DNA of 36,268 bases from Candidatus Woesearchaeota archaeon (lineage in GTDB: Archaea; Nanobdellota; Nanobdellia; Woesearchaeales; GW2011-AR4). The position numbers and the translations under genes were made by a program. Positions 24,063 to 32,132 of the stretch are shown piece after piece (positions within the stretch are counted from its first letter, which is position 1; the number at the start of each line of letters is the position of its first letter). The notes under the pieces are model-generated. The model was not told the DNA's origin and ran no database searches. It saw only the letters and a program-made list of their open reading frames with translations. The stretch is taken from assembly GCA_023266475.1 (NCBI GenBank), contig JAHFQA010000007.1:1-36268 (forward strand), written 5' to 3'.

Positions 24063-24091
24063 ATTTTGGTAAGAAATTACTAAAAGCCGAA
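24063..24091 (+). other. tRNA-Trp intron 3, variable loop, 29 nt (position 45/46)
   Basis: Central helix CGGT (24057-24060, the 3' strand of the anticodon stem) pairs with GCCG (24086-24089). Bulges are GG^A and AA^A. The inner 9-bp hairpin TTTTGGTAA-GAAA-TTACTAAAA has a GNRA loop. Because the central helix uses anticodon-stem bases, this intron must be cut while that stem is open. Confidence 0.8.
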
Positions 24092-24104
24092 ATTAGGGTT
24101 CGAA

Positions 24105-24125
24105 ACAGCTTGTAGCTGACGAAAT
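24105..24125 (+). other. tRNA-Trp intron 4, T-loop, 21 nt (position 59/60)
   Basis: Central helix TTCG (24099-24102) pairs with CGAA (24120-24123). Bulges are AA^A and AT^T. The outer helix is the T-stem TAGGG/CCCTA and the inner hairpin is CAGCT-TGT-AGCTG with one unpaired A. This is a near-canonical bulge-helix-bulge, and removal gives a standard 7-nt TTCGAAT loop. Confidence 0.87.
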
Positions 24126-24199
24126 TCCCTACGTCCCCACTTTTTTGTTATTATTTATTTTTTTATTTTAAGAAATTTATTAATTAAAAATTATTGTTG

Positions 24200-24324
24200 A
24201 AATTTTCGTTATTGGGTTGCCATTAATGTTCACGGCAAGAAGAACTTATAGAATAAGCTAAAGGATAACTTCAAAATAAAAATCCATTAACGATTAGCAT
24301 TGAATGCGTATCCAATATAATAAA
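24200..24324 (+). repeat. Degenerate dispersed intergenic repeat, copy 1
   Basis: Ordered blocks CGTTATT (24208-24214), CAAGAAGAACT (24236-24246), AAAAATCCA and TATCCAATATAATAAA (24309-24324) recur in the same order at 35465-35612, with changed spacing. The last block serves as a likely TATA box for the heptose kinase gene in copy 2; here no plus-strand gene follows. Confidence 0.45.
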
Positions 24325-24355
24325 TCAAAAAAACAAAGAGTTCTACAGAAACTTA

Positions 24356-26428
24356 TCAATAATAAGCTTCCCCTTCTGCTTGGTCTGGAATTTCTTCGCC
24401 AATTGGTTCGCTTTCACCTTTTCCACCTTGAATGTACCGCTTAATGCCAAAAAACAGCCCAACTGCTGCAAGGAAAACAGCAGCTCCTATTAAAATAACT
24501 TCCAGAATACTCTTGAGAGTTGCAGCCAATGTGCTTTTTCCAGAAGCGACTACATTTCCTTTCAATGGAATCTGCTTCAATACACTGTCATCTGACTTGA
24601 CTGTAACTATGAATATTTGATCACCTAAAGTTTTGGTTTTTGCAGAAGTATAAATGTTAAGTGTCACGGACTCTTTAGTCTTCAATACAAACGTGTTTGA
24701 TTCGCTTAATCTCAAATTTGCCCAGTTTCCGCCGTCAAGCAGCAATGTATAGCTGTTTGAATCAGGTCCTTCATTTTTTAAAGTAATCGGGTATATAACT
24801 TCCCTGTCATCAAACACATCCTGCTTTGCTATCGGAATACTAATTATAAGCTTGTCATTGACTAATTCTTGAGGCTGTTCGGCCTTGCCAACAATAAATA
24901 CAGGAATTTCCTTAGCTTCTGTCTCACCGCTAAACTGAGAGGTTATTTCTGACCTGACGGTGTAAGTTCCTGTTGCCGCACCGTCTAATACGTTTAGTAT
25001 AAACTCCTCGCTAACCTCAGGAAGCTGGCTGTTTTTTATTTGGTCAATAAACTTTGTAGACGAAACTCCAAGCTCTGGAATGCTGACTCTTGCAGTTATT
25101 CCATCAAGAGGAATAACTCCTGAATTCTTGAATCTTAATCTTGCAATTAGATTTTTTCCTGCCTCAACGCTGTTTTCCGGGCTCAATGAAATGCTGCTTA
25201 TCACAAACGGGAATTTATTCTGGCTTATTTTCAAGCCGTATGATTTTTCCTCGGAATTGCCGTCTGCGTCGACAATCCTTACTTTAAGCTTAAAGTTGTT
25301 CTGCTCAAACCTGCTTATCAGCGGCAGTTTAAGAACTTTTGAAAGATGTATGTCTCTATTAATGTCAAAGGTTGAAGTAGCATCAGATACCACATCGCCA
25401 TTTTCAAAAGCCAAAACTACATCGACATGAGCATCTTTGACATCTTCAAGCGAAGTCAAGCTTACCCTAACATCAAGTTCTTTTTCGTTTTCGCTTATAA
25501 TAACAAAATTATTTTCATTTTCTGCAAGAGTCTTCTTGTCTGCCTCAACGCTGTCAATTGAAATATCAAGAGTTCTGCCAAATCCGATTCCAGGCAAACT
25601 TCCTCTTTGCATTCTAAGGCCATAAACTTTCTGCACAGAATGCCCTTCTGCATCTATTATTTTAACTGTCAATTCAAAAGAATCGCTATGCTTCATATTA
25701 TCCAGCAGCTCAAGAGTTAATAACTTTGAGGAGCTTGAATCTTGAAGTAAATCAAAATTTGTAGAGGCATCTGCTACAACATTGCCGCTGTTTAGGTCTT
25801 TAATAACTGCGTCAACATGAGCATCCACCAAATCCTCTAGAGCTGTAAATTCAACTAAAACATCAAAATCATTGCTTTTATCAATAAAATTAGACCTTGA
25901 CTCAGCAACTACTTTGCCATTCGCTTTAACCCTGTCTATTGAAACATCAAGTAATCCTCTTGAAATGAATGCAGAGCGCTTTGTAGTAATGCCATAGCTC
26001 TTTTGCTCAGACCTTCCCTCTGCATCTATGATCTTAATTGTTAAATCAAAATCAGTTTCTCTCTTCAAGCTATCAATCAAAGCCAAAGTTAAAGTTGCTG
26101 AAGAGCTTTGATTTTTTGCTAAGTCAAAAATATTTGTGGAATCCGATACAACATCGCCACTTGACCTGCCCCTCAAAACAGCTTGTATATGTGCATTTTC
26201 CAATGTCTCAAGTGCAGTAAAATCCACTATTAAAGAGAATACATCAGCATCTGGCACAAGATTCGTGCTTGAATCTGCGAGCACTCTACCATTTGCCCTT
26301 ACCCTGTCTACTGACACATCAAATGAGCCTGAAGAGCCAAATGAGGAACTGCCTGCATTGGCATAGCTGCTAATCAAAACCCCAAAAATCATCAAAAATG
26401 ACATTAAAGCAATAATCTTTTTATTCAT
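24356..26428 (-). CDS. Putative S-layer or cell-surface protein with three tandem repeats
   Basis: 690 aa. The signal peptide is MNKKIIALMSFLMIFGVLIS to about ANA. Three repeats of roughly 125 residues follow, each starting FDVSVDRVRANGRVLADSSTN, LDVSIDRVKANGKVVAESRSN or LDISIDSVEADKKTLAENEN and each ending KIIDAEGxSxxKxYGL. Two CARDB/NEW3-like domains (about residues 410-530 and 535-640) come next, then one membrane helix (about residues 648-672) and an acidic tail. This layout matches proteins usually annotated putative S-layer protein in DPANN genomes. Few sequons occur here, in contrast to the giant protein. Upstream GTTGGGGGTAAATG provides a possible RBS. Confidence 0.82.
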   Translation of the reverse strand: MNKKIIALMSFLMIFGVLISSYANAGSSSFGSSGSFDVSVDRVRANGRVLADSSTNLVPDADVFSLIVDFTALETLENAHIQAVLRGRSSGDVVSDSTNIFDLAKNQSSSATLTLALIDSLKRETDFDLTIKIIDAEGRSEQKSYGITTKRSAFISRGLLDVSIDRVKANGKVVAESRSNFIDKSNDFDVLVEFTALEDLVDAHVDAVIKDLNSGNVVADASTNFDLLQDSSSSKLLTLELLDNMKHSDSFELTVKIIDAEGHSVQKVYGLRMQRGSLPGIGFGRTLDISIDSVEADKKTLAENENNFVIISENEKELDVRVSLTSLEDVKDAHVDVVLAFENGDVVSDATSTFDINRDIHLSKVLKLPLISRFEQNNFKLKVRIVDADGNSEEKSYGLKISQNKFPFVISSISLSPENSVEAGKNLIARLRFKNSGVIPLDGITARVSIPELGVSSTKFIDQIKNSQLPEVSEEFILNVLDGAATGTYTVRSEITSQFSGETEAKEIPVFIVGKAEQPQELVNDKLIISIPIAKQDVFDDREVIYPITLKNEGPDSNSYTLLLDGGNWANLRLSESNTFVLKTKESVTLNIYTSAKTKTLGDQIFIVTVKSDDSVLKQIPLKGNVVASGKSTLAATLKSILEVILIGAAVFLAAVGLFFGIKRYIQGGKGESEPIGEEIPDQAEGEAYY

Positions 26429-26485
26429 TTACCCCCAACTCCATAGTATTAATCATACTCTTAAAGCTGGGAATACGCAGCCATT

Positions 26486-26503
26486 TTTAAACTTTTCGTT
26501 ATT
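26486..26503 (+). repeat. 18-nt promoter-like motif, copy 2
   Basis: TTTAAACTTTTCGTTATT, identical to 23101-23118, lies in the divergent promoter region between the S-layer-like gene and the geranylgeranyl reductase gene. Confidence 0.55.
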
Positions 26504-26558
26504 GGACAGTAGATACAAATCATGGTATACTATGAACTTGTACAGCAATATACTTTGC

Positions 26559-26573
26559 AGTATATATATAAAT
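26559..26573 (+). promoter_or_regulatory. TATA box that fixes the geranylgeranyl reductase start
   Basis: AGTATATATATAAAT (26559-26573) is centred 29 nt ahead of ATG 26595, so the transcript is predicted to be leaderless. It falls inside the longer ORF-track reading (from 26502), which is therefore unlikely to be the protein start. Confidence 0.65.
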
Positions 26574-26594
26574 CGCGCAAAACTACCAAAACCC

Positions 26595-27692
26595 ATGATA
26601 AGTATAATAGGCGCAGGCCCTGCTGGTAGCTATCTTGCCTTTTTGCTGGCAAAGCAGGGCAAAGAAGTTTCAGTGTTTGAGGAGCACGAGATAGTTGGCT
26701 CTCCTGTCCAATGCACAGGAATCATAACTCATTCCATCGAGAAGTTCTTCAAGCTGAAAAAAGAAGTCATAGCAAAAAGGCTGGACAAAGTTATTGTGAT
26801 AAGCAAGAACAGAAGAATAACAGTGAACGTAGATGAAATAGTCATGTGGCGCAATAAATTTGACCAGTTTGTTGCCGAAATGGCGCAAGCTGCAGGAGCC
26901 AAATTATTTGTTAATCACCAATTCTTGGGCTTTAACGGAAAAAACTCAATAAAAATCAAAGACAAAAAAAATAATAAAATAAAGGACATAAAGTCAGATA
27001 TCATTGTAGGCGCAGATGGGCCTTACTCAACTGTTGCAAAATCTGCTGGAATGAACTCAAATTCAAAACCTGTGAATTACATCGGAATGCAGGCAAAAGT
27101 AAAGCTGAATATGGACACAAGCTCATTTGAAACTCATTTCGGAAGTGATTTTCCAAACTTTTTCGGCTGGTGCGTTCCAGAATCTGAGGACACTGTGAGG
27201 CTAGGAATTGGGTGTTTCGAAAACACGCAGGAGCATTTTTACAAATTTCTGAAAAGCAGAACAGGAAAAAAAGATATTTTATGCTGGGAATCTGGATTGA
27301 TTCCATTATACAACCCAAAAAAAATAATACAAAAAGATAATGTTTACTTAATTGGAGATGCTGCAACTCAAGTAAAAGCCACTACAGGAGGCGGGATAAT
27401 TCCTTCTCTTAAGGCAGCGCAGACTTTAAGCGACTGTATTATAAACAACAAAAACTACAATAGGGTATTCAAAAAGCAATCAGGAAGGGAGCTTCTTTTG
27501 CACCTAAGGATAAGGAATTTATTAAACAAATTCTTAGATAAGGATTACGATAAATTGTTAAGCCTTATGGGCAAAGAAAAAGTTAGAAAGATATTGAAAA
27601 AGTATGATAGGGACACTCCAATACCTTTGGTTGCAAATCTCTTGCTTAAAGAGCCCAGGTTTCTACTATTCTCAAGAATGTTGTTTGCATAG
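26595..27692 (+). CDS. Geranylgeranyl reductase family FAD-dependent oxidoreductase
   Basis: 365 aa from ATG 26595. The first residues MISIIGAGPAGSYLAFLLAKQ are the FAD-binding GxGxxG Rossmann motif; the extra 31 codons of the ORF track look non-coding. Other landmarks are SPVQCTGIITHS, IVGADGPYSTVAKSAGM (about residue 137) and YLIGDAATQVKATTGGGIIP (about residue 250), typical of the GGR family. Characterised members hydrogenate the isoprenoid chains of archaeal lipids or the dolichol-type lipid carrier. Adjacent AglB makes the second role attractive, since archaeal N-glycans are built on partly saturated dolichol. The substrate is not determined by sequence. Confidence 0.9.
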   Translation: MISIIGAGPAGSYLAFLLAKQGKEVSVFEEHEIVGSPVQCTGIITHSIEKFFKLKKEVIAKRLDKVIVISKNRRITVNVDEIVMWRNKFDQFVAEMAQAAGAKLFVNHQFLGFNGKNSIKIKDKKNNKIKDIKSDIIVGADGPYSTVAKSAGMNSNSKPVNYIGMQAKVKLNMDTSSFETHFGSDFPNFFGWCVPESEDTVRLGIGCFENTQEHFYKFLKSRTGKKDILCWESGLIPLYNPKKIIQKDNVYLIGDAATQVKATTGGGIIPSLKAAQTLSDCIINNKNYNRVFKKQSGRELLLHLRIRNLLNKFLDKDYDKLLSLMGKEKVRKILKKYDRDTPIPLVANLLLKEPRFLLFSRMLFA

Positions 27693-27761
27693 AACAAATT
27701 CAAAATTCAACAAAAGCTTTTTAAAAGAATATCTATACCACGAAAATGGTGGTTACAACTA

Positions 27762-30700
27762 ATGGATCCAAAGGAAGATGATGATATCTCTATCGATTTT
27801 ACCAGAATAAAAGGTTTTTTCAAAAGCGAAAAGAAAGAAGAGAAAAGGCTAGAGGAGCACGCAAAAGAGCCTGCATCCGATAGTAAAGAAGAAGATCTAA
27901 ATATAGACTTCAGCAAATTCAAGAAATTCTTCAAAAGTGATGGAAAAGATGAGAAAGAGCACAAGGAAAAGCAATTTCAAGCAGCTGAAGAGAAAAAATC
28001 AGATGATGAATTGTCCTTTGATTTTGGAAAGTTAAAAAAATTTTTCAAATCCAAAGAGAAAGAAACATCATCAGATCAAGAAATATCTGTCAATTTTGAC
28101 AGCATAGTCCGTTTTCTCAAGAAATATGGTGTTGTCTTAATAGTGCTGATACCAATTATACTTTCAATCTATGTAAGAATGCAAGCAGGGCTTTTGCCCT
28201 TTGCCGACAGTTGGGCAAGTGCTTCAGTAATGAACGAAATGAGAGCTCAAATTGCCTCTGGCGTTGAAAAATCATATCCAAATTTGCCTGAGTCTAACAA
28301 AAACGAAATTGTCAACAGGGAATTTCAAAAGGCAGTCGATCAAAACAGGGCACAGATTGACCAGCGTATATTCGCAACGTCAGCATACATTAAGTCATTT
28401 TTTCAAGACGAACAAGGAAAGAATTACATGCCTGACATCGATCCATACTATTGGTTTAGGTATGCAAAAAATATCGTGGAACATGGGCATCCAGGCGACA
28501 CTCTTAAAGATGGATTGCCTTATGACAATCATCAGCTTGCTCCTGTTGGAAGGTATGTTTTTGCTGATAAATTCCATTCTTATTTCTTGGCATATTTTTA
28601 CAAGTTCCTCCATTTTTTTGCCCCTGATTTGAGCCTAATGCGTTCATTGTTTTATTATCCTGTTTTTGTTTCAGCATTATGTGTATTGCTTGTGTTCTTG
28701 ATTGCAAGAAAGATTGCGGGTAATTTTGGCGGTCTTTTAGCCGGACTCATGATGTCTATAAATTTTGCATTTTTGGGAAGGACATTGTTCGGGCATGCTG
28801 ACAGCGATGCATGGGTTGTGTTCTTTCCGTTGCTGATTACTTGGCTATTTGTTACAACAATTGACTCAAAGAGTTTAATAAAAATCGCGATTATAACAAC
28901 AATTGCAGGATTTTTTACAGGCGTTTATCCAACCGCATGGAGCGGATGGTGGTATATTTTTGACTTTTTGCTTGCAACTATAGGACTGACGTTTGTATAT
29001 CTTGTATTAATAAATCTTAAAGACATTAAAAGAAATATATTTTCAATTTTTTCTAATTTGTACATAAGAAACATCATTGCAGTGGGCTTTGTCTATTTCA
29101 TCTCAACTGCAATCTTTGTGACCTTATTTTCAGGATGGGATACTTTTAGTGGTAGTTTTCTAGGGCCATTAAGTTTTCCGTCTATTAAAGCTCCTACAAG
29201 CGCATCATTTTGGCCAAATGTCCTGACAACAGTTGCTGAGCTTAACGAAGGCTCCATGAACCAGATTATTAATTCTGTAGGCGGCATTTACCTATTCTTC
29301 ATTTCATTGGTTGGTATTGTTTTAGCCGTGTCGAGAACAGAAGGCGCAAAAAAATTTGACTATGTTTATATCTTAGGGTCTATTCTTTTATTTGCAGCCT
29401 TATATTTGCCACTTAAGATTATTCCACAGCTATATCAAAGTTTTAAAATAAACACTTTGCTTTTTTTAATGATTATTCCGATTTTTATTGGTATGGGTAT
29501 TTCTATAGTTAAAAAGGACCACACTCACGATTACCGGCTGTCTATACTGCTTTCTCTTTGGTTTGTTTCAACTATTTTTGCAAGCATTAAAGGCATCAGG
29601 TTTACATTATTGCTGGCTCCTGCATTCAGCGTGGCATTTGGAGTTGCACTTGGAAAAATCTACAATTTCCTTTTAAAATTCATGACAAAAGAGTTAAAGA
29701 TACATAAGTTAGTTGGAAGCAGCGTTTTGATCATTTTGTTGTTATTGATTTATGTTAATCCAATAAAAGGTGCTATTTCATCTGCGAGTTCTGACATACC
29801 CATAGTTAATGACGCGTGGTACGCTGCTATGGCTGCGATAAAGCAGAATTCAAGTGAAAATGCAATCATAACTTCATGGTGGGACTTTGGGCATCATTTT
29901 AAGGTTTTGGCTGATCGTCCTGTAACATTTGATGGGACAACGCAAACTAGGTGGCCGGCTCATTGGGTGGGTAAGTTGACTATGATCAATAATGAATTAC
30001 AAGCTATAGGTATTTTAAGAATGTTAGACTGCGGCGGTGATAACGCCAATTCTGAATTAATTAAGATAAATAATGACACACACCTATCACTAAAAATAAT
30101 AAATGAAATCGTTCTGCTTAAAAAAGGGCAAGCACAAAAAAAACTTCAAGATTATGGATTAAGCTCAAAGCAAAGTGATGTTGTTCTTACATACACTCAT
30201 TGCAATCCTCCTGAAGCATTCTACATTGCGTCGAATGACATGATAGGCAAGAGCGGAGTCTGGGCTCATTTTGGAAGCTGGAGCTTTGAGAGGGCAGATA
30301 TATGGCAAAATACAAGAGGTATGGGACAAGAAGACGCTGTCAATTACATGATTAAAAAATTTAACTATACAAAAGAACAGGCTGATAATTATTACTCTGA
30401 AATACAGGACATCATCAATGAGCCTGACGCAAATGTAAGGGATTCGAGAGCAAATGCATGGATTGCTCCATGGCCAGGCTACGGGGGAACAATGAACTGC
30501 AATAAGGAAGGCAATGGAACATACCTATGCCAGCCGATAAGTGTTGGAAGAGACAATAGTGGCAGGGATGTAATTGCTAGATTTCAAATTAACCTTAGCA
30601 ACTATGATGTTATTGCGTTAATGCAGCAAAATACGATAAGGCCAAGTATGGCTGCGTTCACAACTGATGACGGGCTATTTTTTAAAAATTTCAATGGAAC

Positions 30701-31058
30701 CACAATAGGGTATGGGATGACAATAATACCAAGAAATGAAAATGAGCTTAATGTTGTTTTGTCAAGCAGGGAATTAACAGGCAGCATGTTTACCAGAATG
30801 TTTTTTATGCAAGGCCATGGCTTAAAGTATTTCAAATTATTTAACCACCAGCGAATATTTCCAGGCTCGTCAATAGAAACAAATATTTATACATATAAGA
30901 TTGATTGGGAAGGCAAGAATGCAACTATTGTGGACGATTATGTAAAAAAAACAATTAATGCAGAAAAATTGGAGCAAACATCCAATGAAATTACGGCAAA
31001 TTTAATGCCAGACAATATGGGAAATAACAAGACAAATAAAACTGTAAATATTTCTTAA
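27762..31058 (+). CDS. aglB: STT3/AglB oligosaccharyltransferase
   Basis: 1098 aa. It transfers a lipid-linked glycan to Asn in N-x-S/T of exported proteins at the outer face of the membrane. A cytosolic N-terminal extension of about 120 residues carries four short repeats (DFTRIKGFFKS, DFSKFKKFFKS, DFGKLKKFFKS, NFDSIVRFLKK). Helices start at about residue 124. Catalytic landmarks are MPDIDPYYWFRY (about 223), GHADSDAWVVFF (about 344) and the signature SWWDFGHHF (about 704-712; WWDYG in most). A C-terminal soluble domain follows. It is followed without a gap by a GT2 gene. Plausible clients are the sequon-rich surface proteins in this window. Confidence 0.96.
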   Translation: MDPKEDDDISIDFTRIKGFFKSEKKEEKRLEEHAKEPASDSKEEDLNIDFSKFKKFFKSDGKDEKEHKEKQFQAAEEKKSDDELSFDFGKLKKFFKSKEKETSSDQEISVNFDSIVRFLKKYGVVLIVLIPIILSIYVRMQAGLLPFADSWASASVMNEMRAQIASGVEKSYPNLPESNKNEIVNREFQKAVDQNRAQIDQRIFATSAYIKSFFQDEQGKNYMPDIDPYYWFRYAKNIVEHGHPGDTLKDGLPYDNHQLAPVGRYVFADKFHSYFLAYFYKFLHFFAPDLSLMRSLFYYPVFVSALCVLLVFLIARKIAGNFGGLLAGLMMSINFAFLGRTLFGHADSDAWVVFFPLLITWLFVTTIDSKSLIKIAIITTIAGFFTGVYPTAWSGWWYIFDFLLATIGLTFVYLVLINLKDIKRNIFSIFSNLYIRNIIAVGFVYFISTAIFVTLFSGWDTFSGSFLGPLSFPSIKAPTSASFWPNVLTTVAELNEGSMNQIINSVGGIYLFFISLVGIVLAVSRTEGAKKFDYVYILGSILLFAALYLPLKIIPQLYQSFKINTLLFLMIIPIFIGMGISIVKKDHTHDYRLSILLSLWFVSTIFASIKGIRFTLLLAPAFSVAFGVALGKIYNFLLKFMTKELKIHKLVGSSVLIILLLLIYVNPIKGAISSASSDIPIVNDAWYAAMAAIKQNSSENAIITSWWDFGHHFKVLADRPVTFDGTTQTRWPAHWVGKLTMINNELQAIGILRMLDCGGDNANSELIKINNDTHLSLKIINEIVLLKKGQAQKKLQDYGLSSKQSDVVLTYTHCNPPEAFYIASNDMIGKSGVWAHFGSWSFERADIWQNTRGMGQEDAVNYMIKKFNYTKEQADNYYSEIQDIINEPDANVRDSRANAWIAPWPGYGGTMNCNKEGNGTYLCQPISVGRDNSGRDVIARFQINLSNYDVIALMQQNTIRPSMAAFTTDDGLFFKNFNGTTIGYGMTIIPRNENELNVVLSSRELTGSMFTRMFFMQGHGLKYFKLFNHQRIFPGSSIETNIYTYKIDWEGKNATIVDDYVKKTINAEKLEQTSNEITANLMPDNMGNNKTNKTVNIS

Positions 31059-31733
31059 ATGAAAATAAAAGAGATTTGGGCTGTAATTCCGGCCTATAAT
31101 GAAGAGCGAAATATCGCTAGCATAATTAAAAAGGCAAAAAAATATGTAGGCAATGTAGTGCTTGTTGACGACGGAAGCAGAGACAAATCAGCCAAATATG
31201 GAAAAGTTGCAGGCGCCATTGTCTTAAGGCATATAGTCAACTTAGGAAAGGGTTCAGCGTTGAAAACCGGCTGTGACTTTGCAGTTAAAAATGGTGCAAA
31301 ATTCATTATTGTGCTTGATGCTGACGCGCAGCATAATCCAGATGACATACCAAGGCTTGGAGAGAAATTGGAAAATAATGACATTGTCTTTAGTTATAGA
31401 AAATTGAGCGGTAAGATGCCTCTTGTACTTAGGTTTGGAAACTGGTTTATATCAAGTGCTGCAAAGTTTCTATACGGTATAAATCTTAAAGATACACAAT
31501 GTGGATTTCGTGCATTTACAAAAGAGGCCTACAAAAAAATAAGGTGGAACGCATCAGATTATTCTATGGAATCTGAGATGATATCAAGGGTTGGAAAGCA
31601 AAGATTAAAATATGCGCAGATTCCAATTGAAACAATCTACTCAGACAAATACAAGGGCACTACAGTAATAGACGGAATAAAAATTGTCTTGAACATGCTG
31701 TGGTGGAAATTGGCAAATGGAAACAAGTTGTAG
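31059..31733 (+). CDS. Family 2 glycosyltransferase, DPM1-like
   Basis: 224 aa, start immediately after the aglB stop. Motifs are VIPAYNEERNIASII (nucleotide binding), VVLVDDGSRDKSAKYGK and VLDADAQHNPDD with the metal-binding DxD, then QCGFRAFTKEA and a WWKLANG tail. There is no membrane segment. The family includes dolichol-phosphate mannose/glucose synthases, which charge the lipid carrier with a single sugar. Together with AglB it likely supplies or extends the N-glycan. The sugar donor is unknown. Confidence 0.9.
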   Translation: MKIKEIWAVIPAYNEERNIASIIKKAKKYVGNVVLVDDGSRDKSAKYGKVAGAIVLRHIVNLGKGSALKTGCDFAVKNGAKFIIVLDADAQHNPDDIPRLGEKLENNDIVFSYRKLSGKMPLVLRFGNWFISSAAKFLYGINLKDTQCGFRAFTKEAYKKIRWNASDYSMESEMISRVGKQRLKYAQIPIETIYSDKYKGTTVIDGIKIVLNMLWWKLANGNKL

Positions 31734-31740
31734 GTGAAAG

Positions 31741-32076
31741 ATGGTGCTCGGAATTCAAATTGCTGGTTTTTTGTTCGGGCTATTCATGATTTATTACTCT
31801 TTCCTAAACTACAAAAGAAAAGAGTTCACAGCCAAGGAGTTTACATTTTGGATTGTTCTTTGGGTCATTTTTATAATAGTAACTTTGTTTCCTTTTGTCT
31901 TGGATCCAATTGTAAAAACATTCGGCTTTTTCAGGACTCTTGACTTGCTTATTATAAGTGGGTTCTTATTTTTGATTATTTCGATGTTTTATATTTATAC
32001 AGTAATAAGGAAATCCCAAAATCAGGTTGAGACAATTGTAAGGGAGCTAGCAATAAAGAAGGGAAAAAGGAAGTAG
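31741..32076 (+). CDS. DUF2304 family membrane protein
   Basis: 111 aa with three hydrophobic helices (about residues 3-20, 33-52 and 66-90) and a basic tail ending KKGKRK. The pattern RKEFTAKEFTFWIVLWVIF and ISMFYIYTVIRKSQNQVETI matches DUF2304, a family found next to GT2 dolichol-phosphate sugar synthases in archaea and bacteria. AGGTG (31732-31736) overlaps the upstream stop codon, so it is coupled to the GT2. A membrane partner of that enzyme is the likely role, by association. Confidence 0.85.
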   Translation: MVLGIQIAGFLFGLFMIYYSFLNYKRKEFTAKEFTFWIVLWVIFIIVTLFPFVLDPIVKTFGFFRTLDLLIISGFLFLIISMFYIYTVIRKSQNQVETIVRELAIKKGKRK

Positions 32077-32097
32077 TTTTTCTGTTAAAATACTATG

Positions 32098-32110
32098 TAT
32101 ATATTTAAAT
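32098..32110 (+). promoter_or_regulatory. TATA box of the GT9 gene
   Basis: TATATATTTAAATAG (about 32098-32112) is centred about 28 nt before ATG 32133; the transcript is probably leaderless, as no Shine-Dalgarno sequence precedes the ATG. Confidence 0.55.
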
Positions 32111-32132
32111 AGCACGTAATATCACTTCAAAC

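Larger units (their letters stand above)
23954..24139 (+). tRNA. tRNA-Trp (CCA) with four introns
   Basis: Exons 23954-23968, 23986-24009, 24055-24062, 24092-24104 and 24126-24139 join into a 74-nt tRNA. The acceptor GGGGACG/CGTCCCC pairs over 7 bp with discriminator A. T8 and A14 are present, A15 faces T48 as a Levitt pair, and the D-loop holds G18 G19 and A21. The anticodon stem ACCGG/CCGGT is perfect, with loop CTCCAGA and anticodon CCA at 24006-24008. The variable loop is GGAT; the T-arm is TAGGG-TTCGAAT-CCCTA. The D-stem is weak (G10-T25 wobble, T13-T22 mismatch). CCA is not encoded. Each intron fits a 4-bp helix with 3-nt bulges cut after the second bulge base; the 37/38 site in tRNA-Trp is classic for archaea. 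A T-run follows at 24142-24147. Confidence 0.9.

Noticed and set aside
24061-24070. Reading TTTTGG at 24064-24069 as the anticodon loop of a tRNA-Gln (TTG)
   Set aside because: The flanking bases do not form an anticodon stem; the ACCGG/CCGGT stem with CCA and a 37/38 intron gives a complete tRNA instead.
26502-26594. N-terminal extension of the geranylgeranyl reductase in the ORF track
   Set aside because: It contains a strong TATA box at leaderless spacing from ATG 26595, and the FAD-binding motif starts right at that methionine, as in the family.
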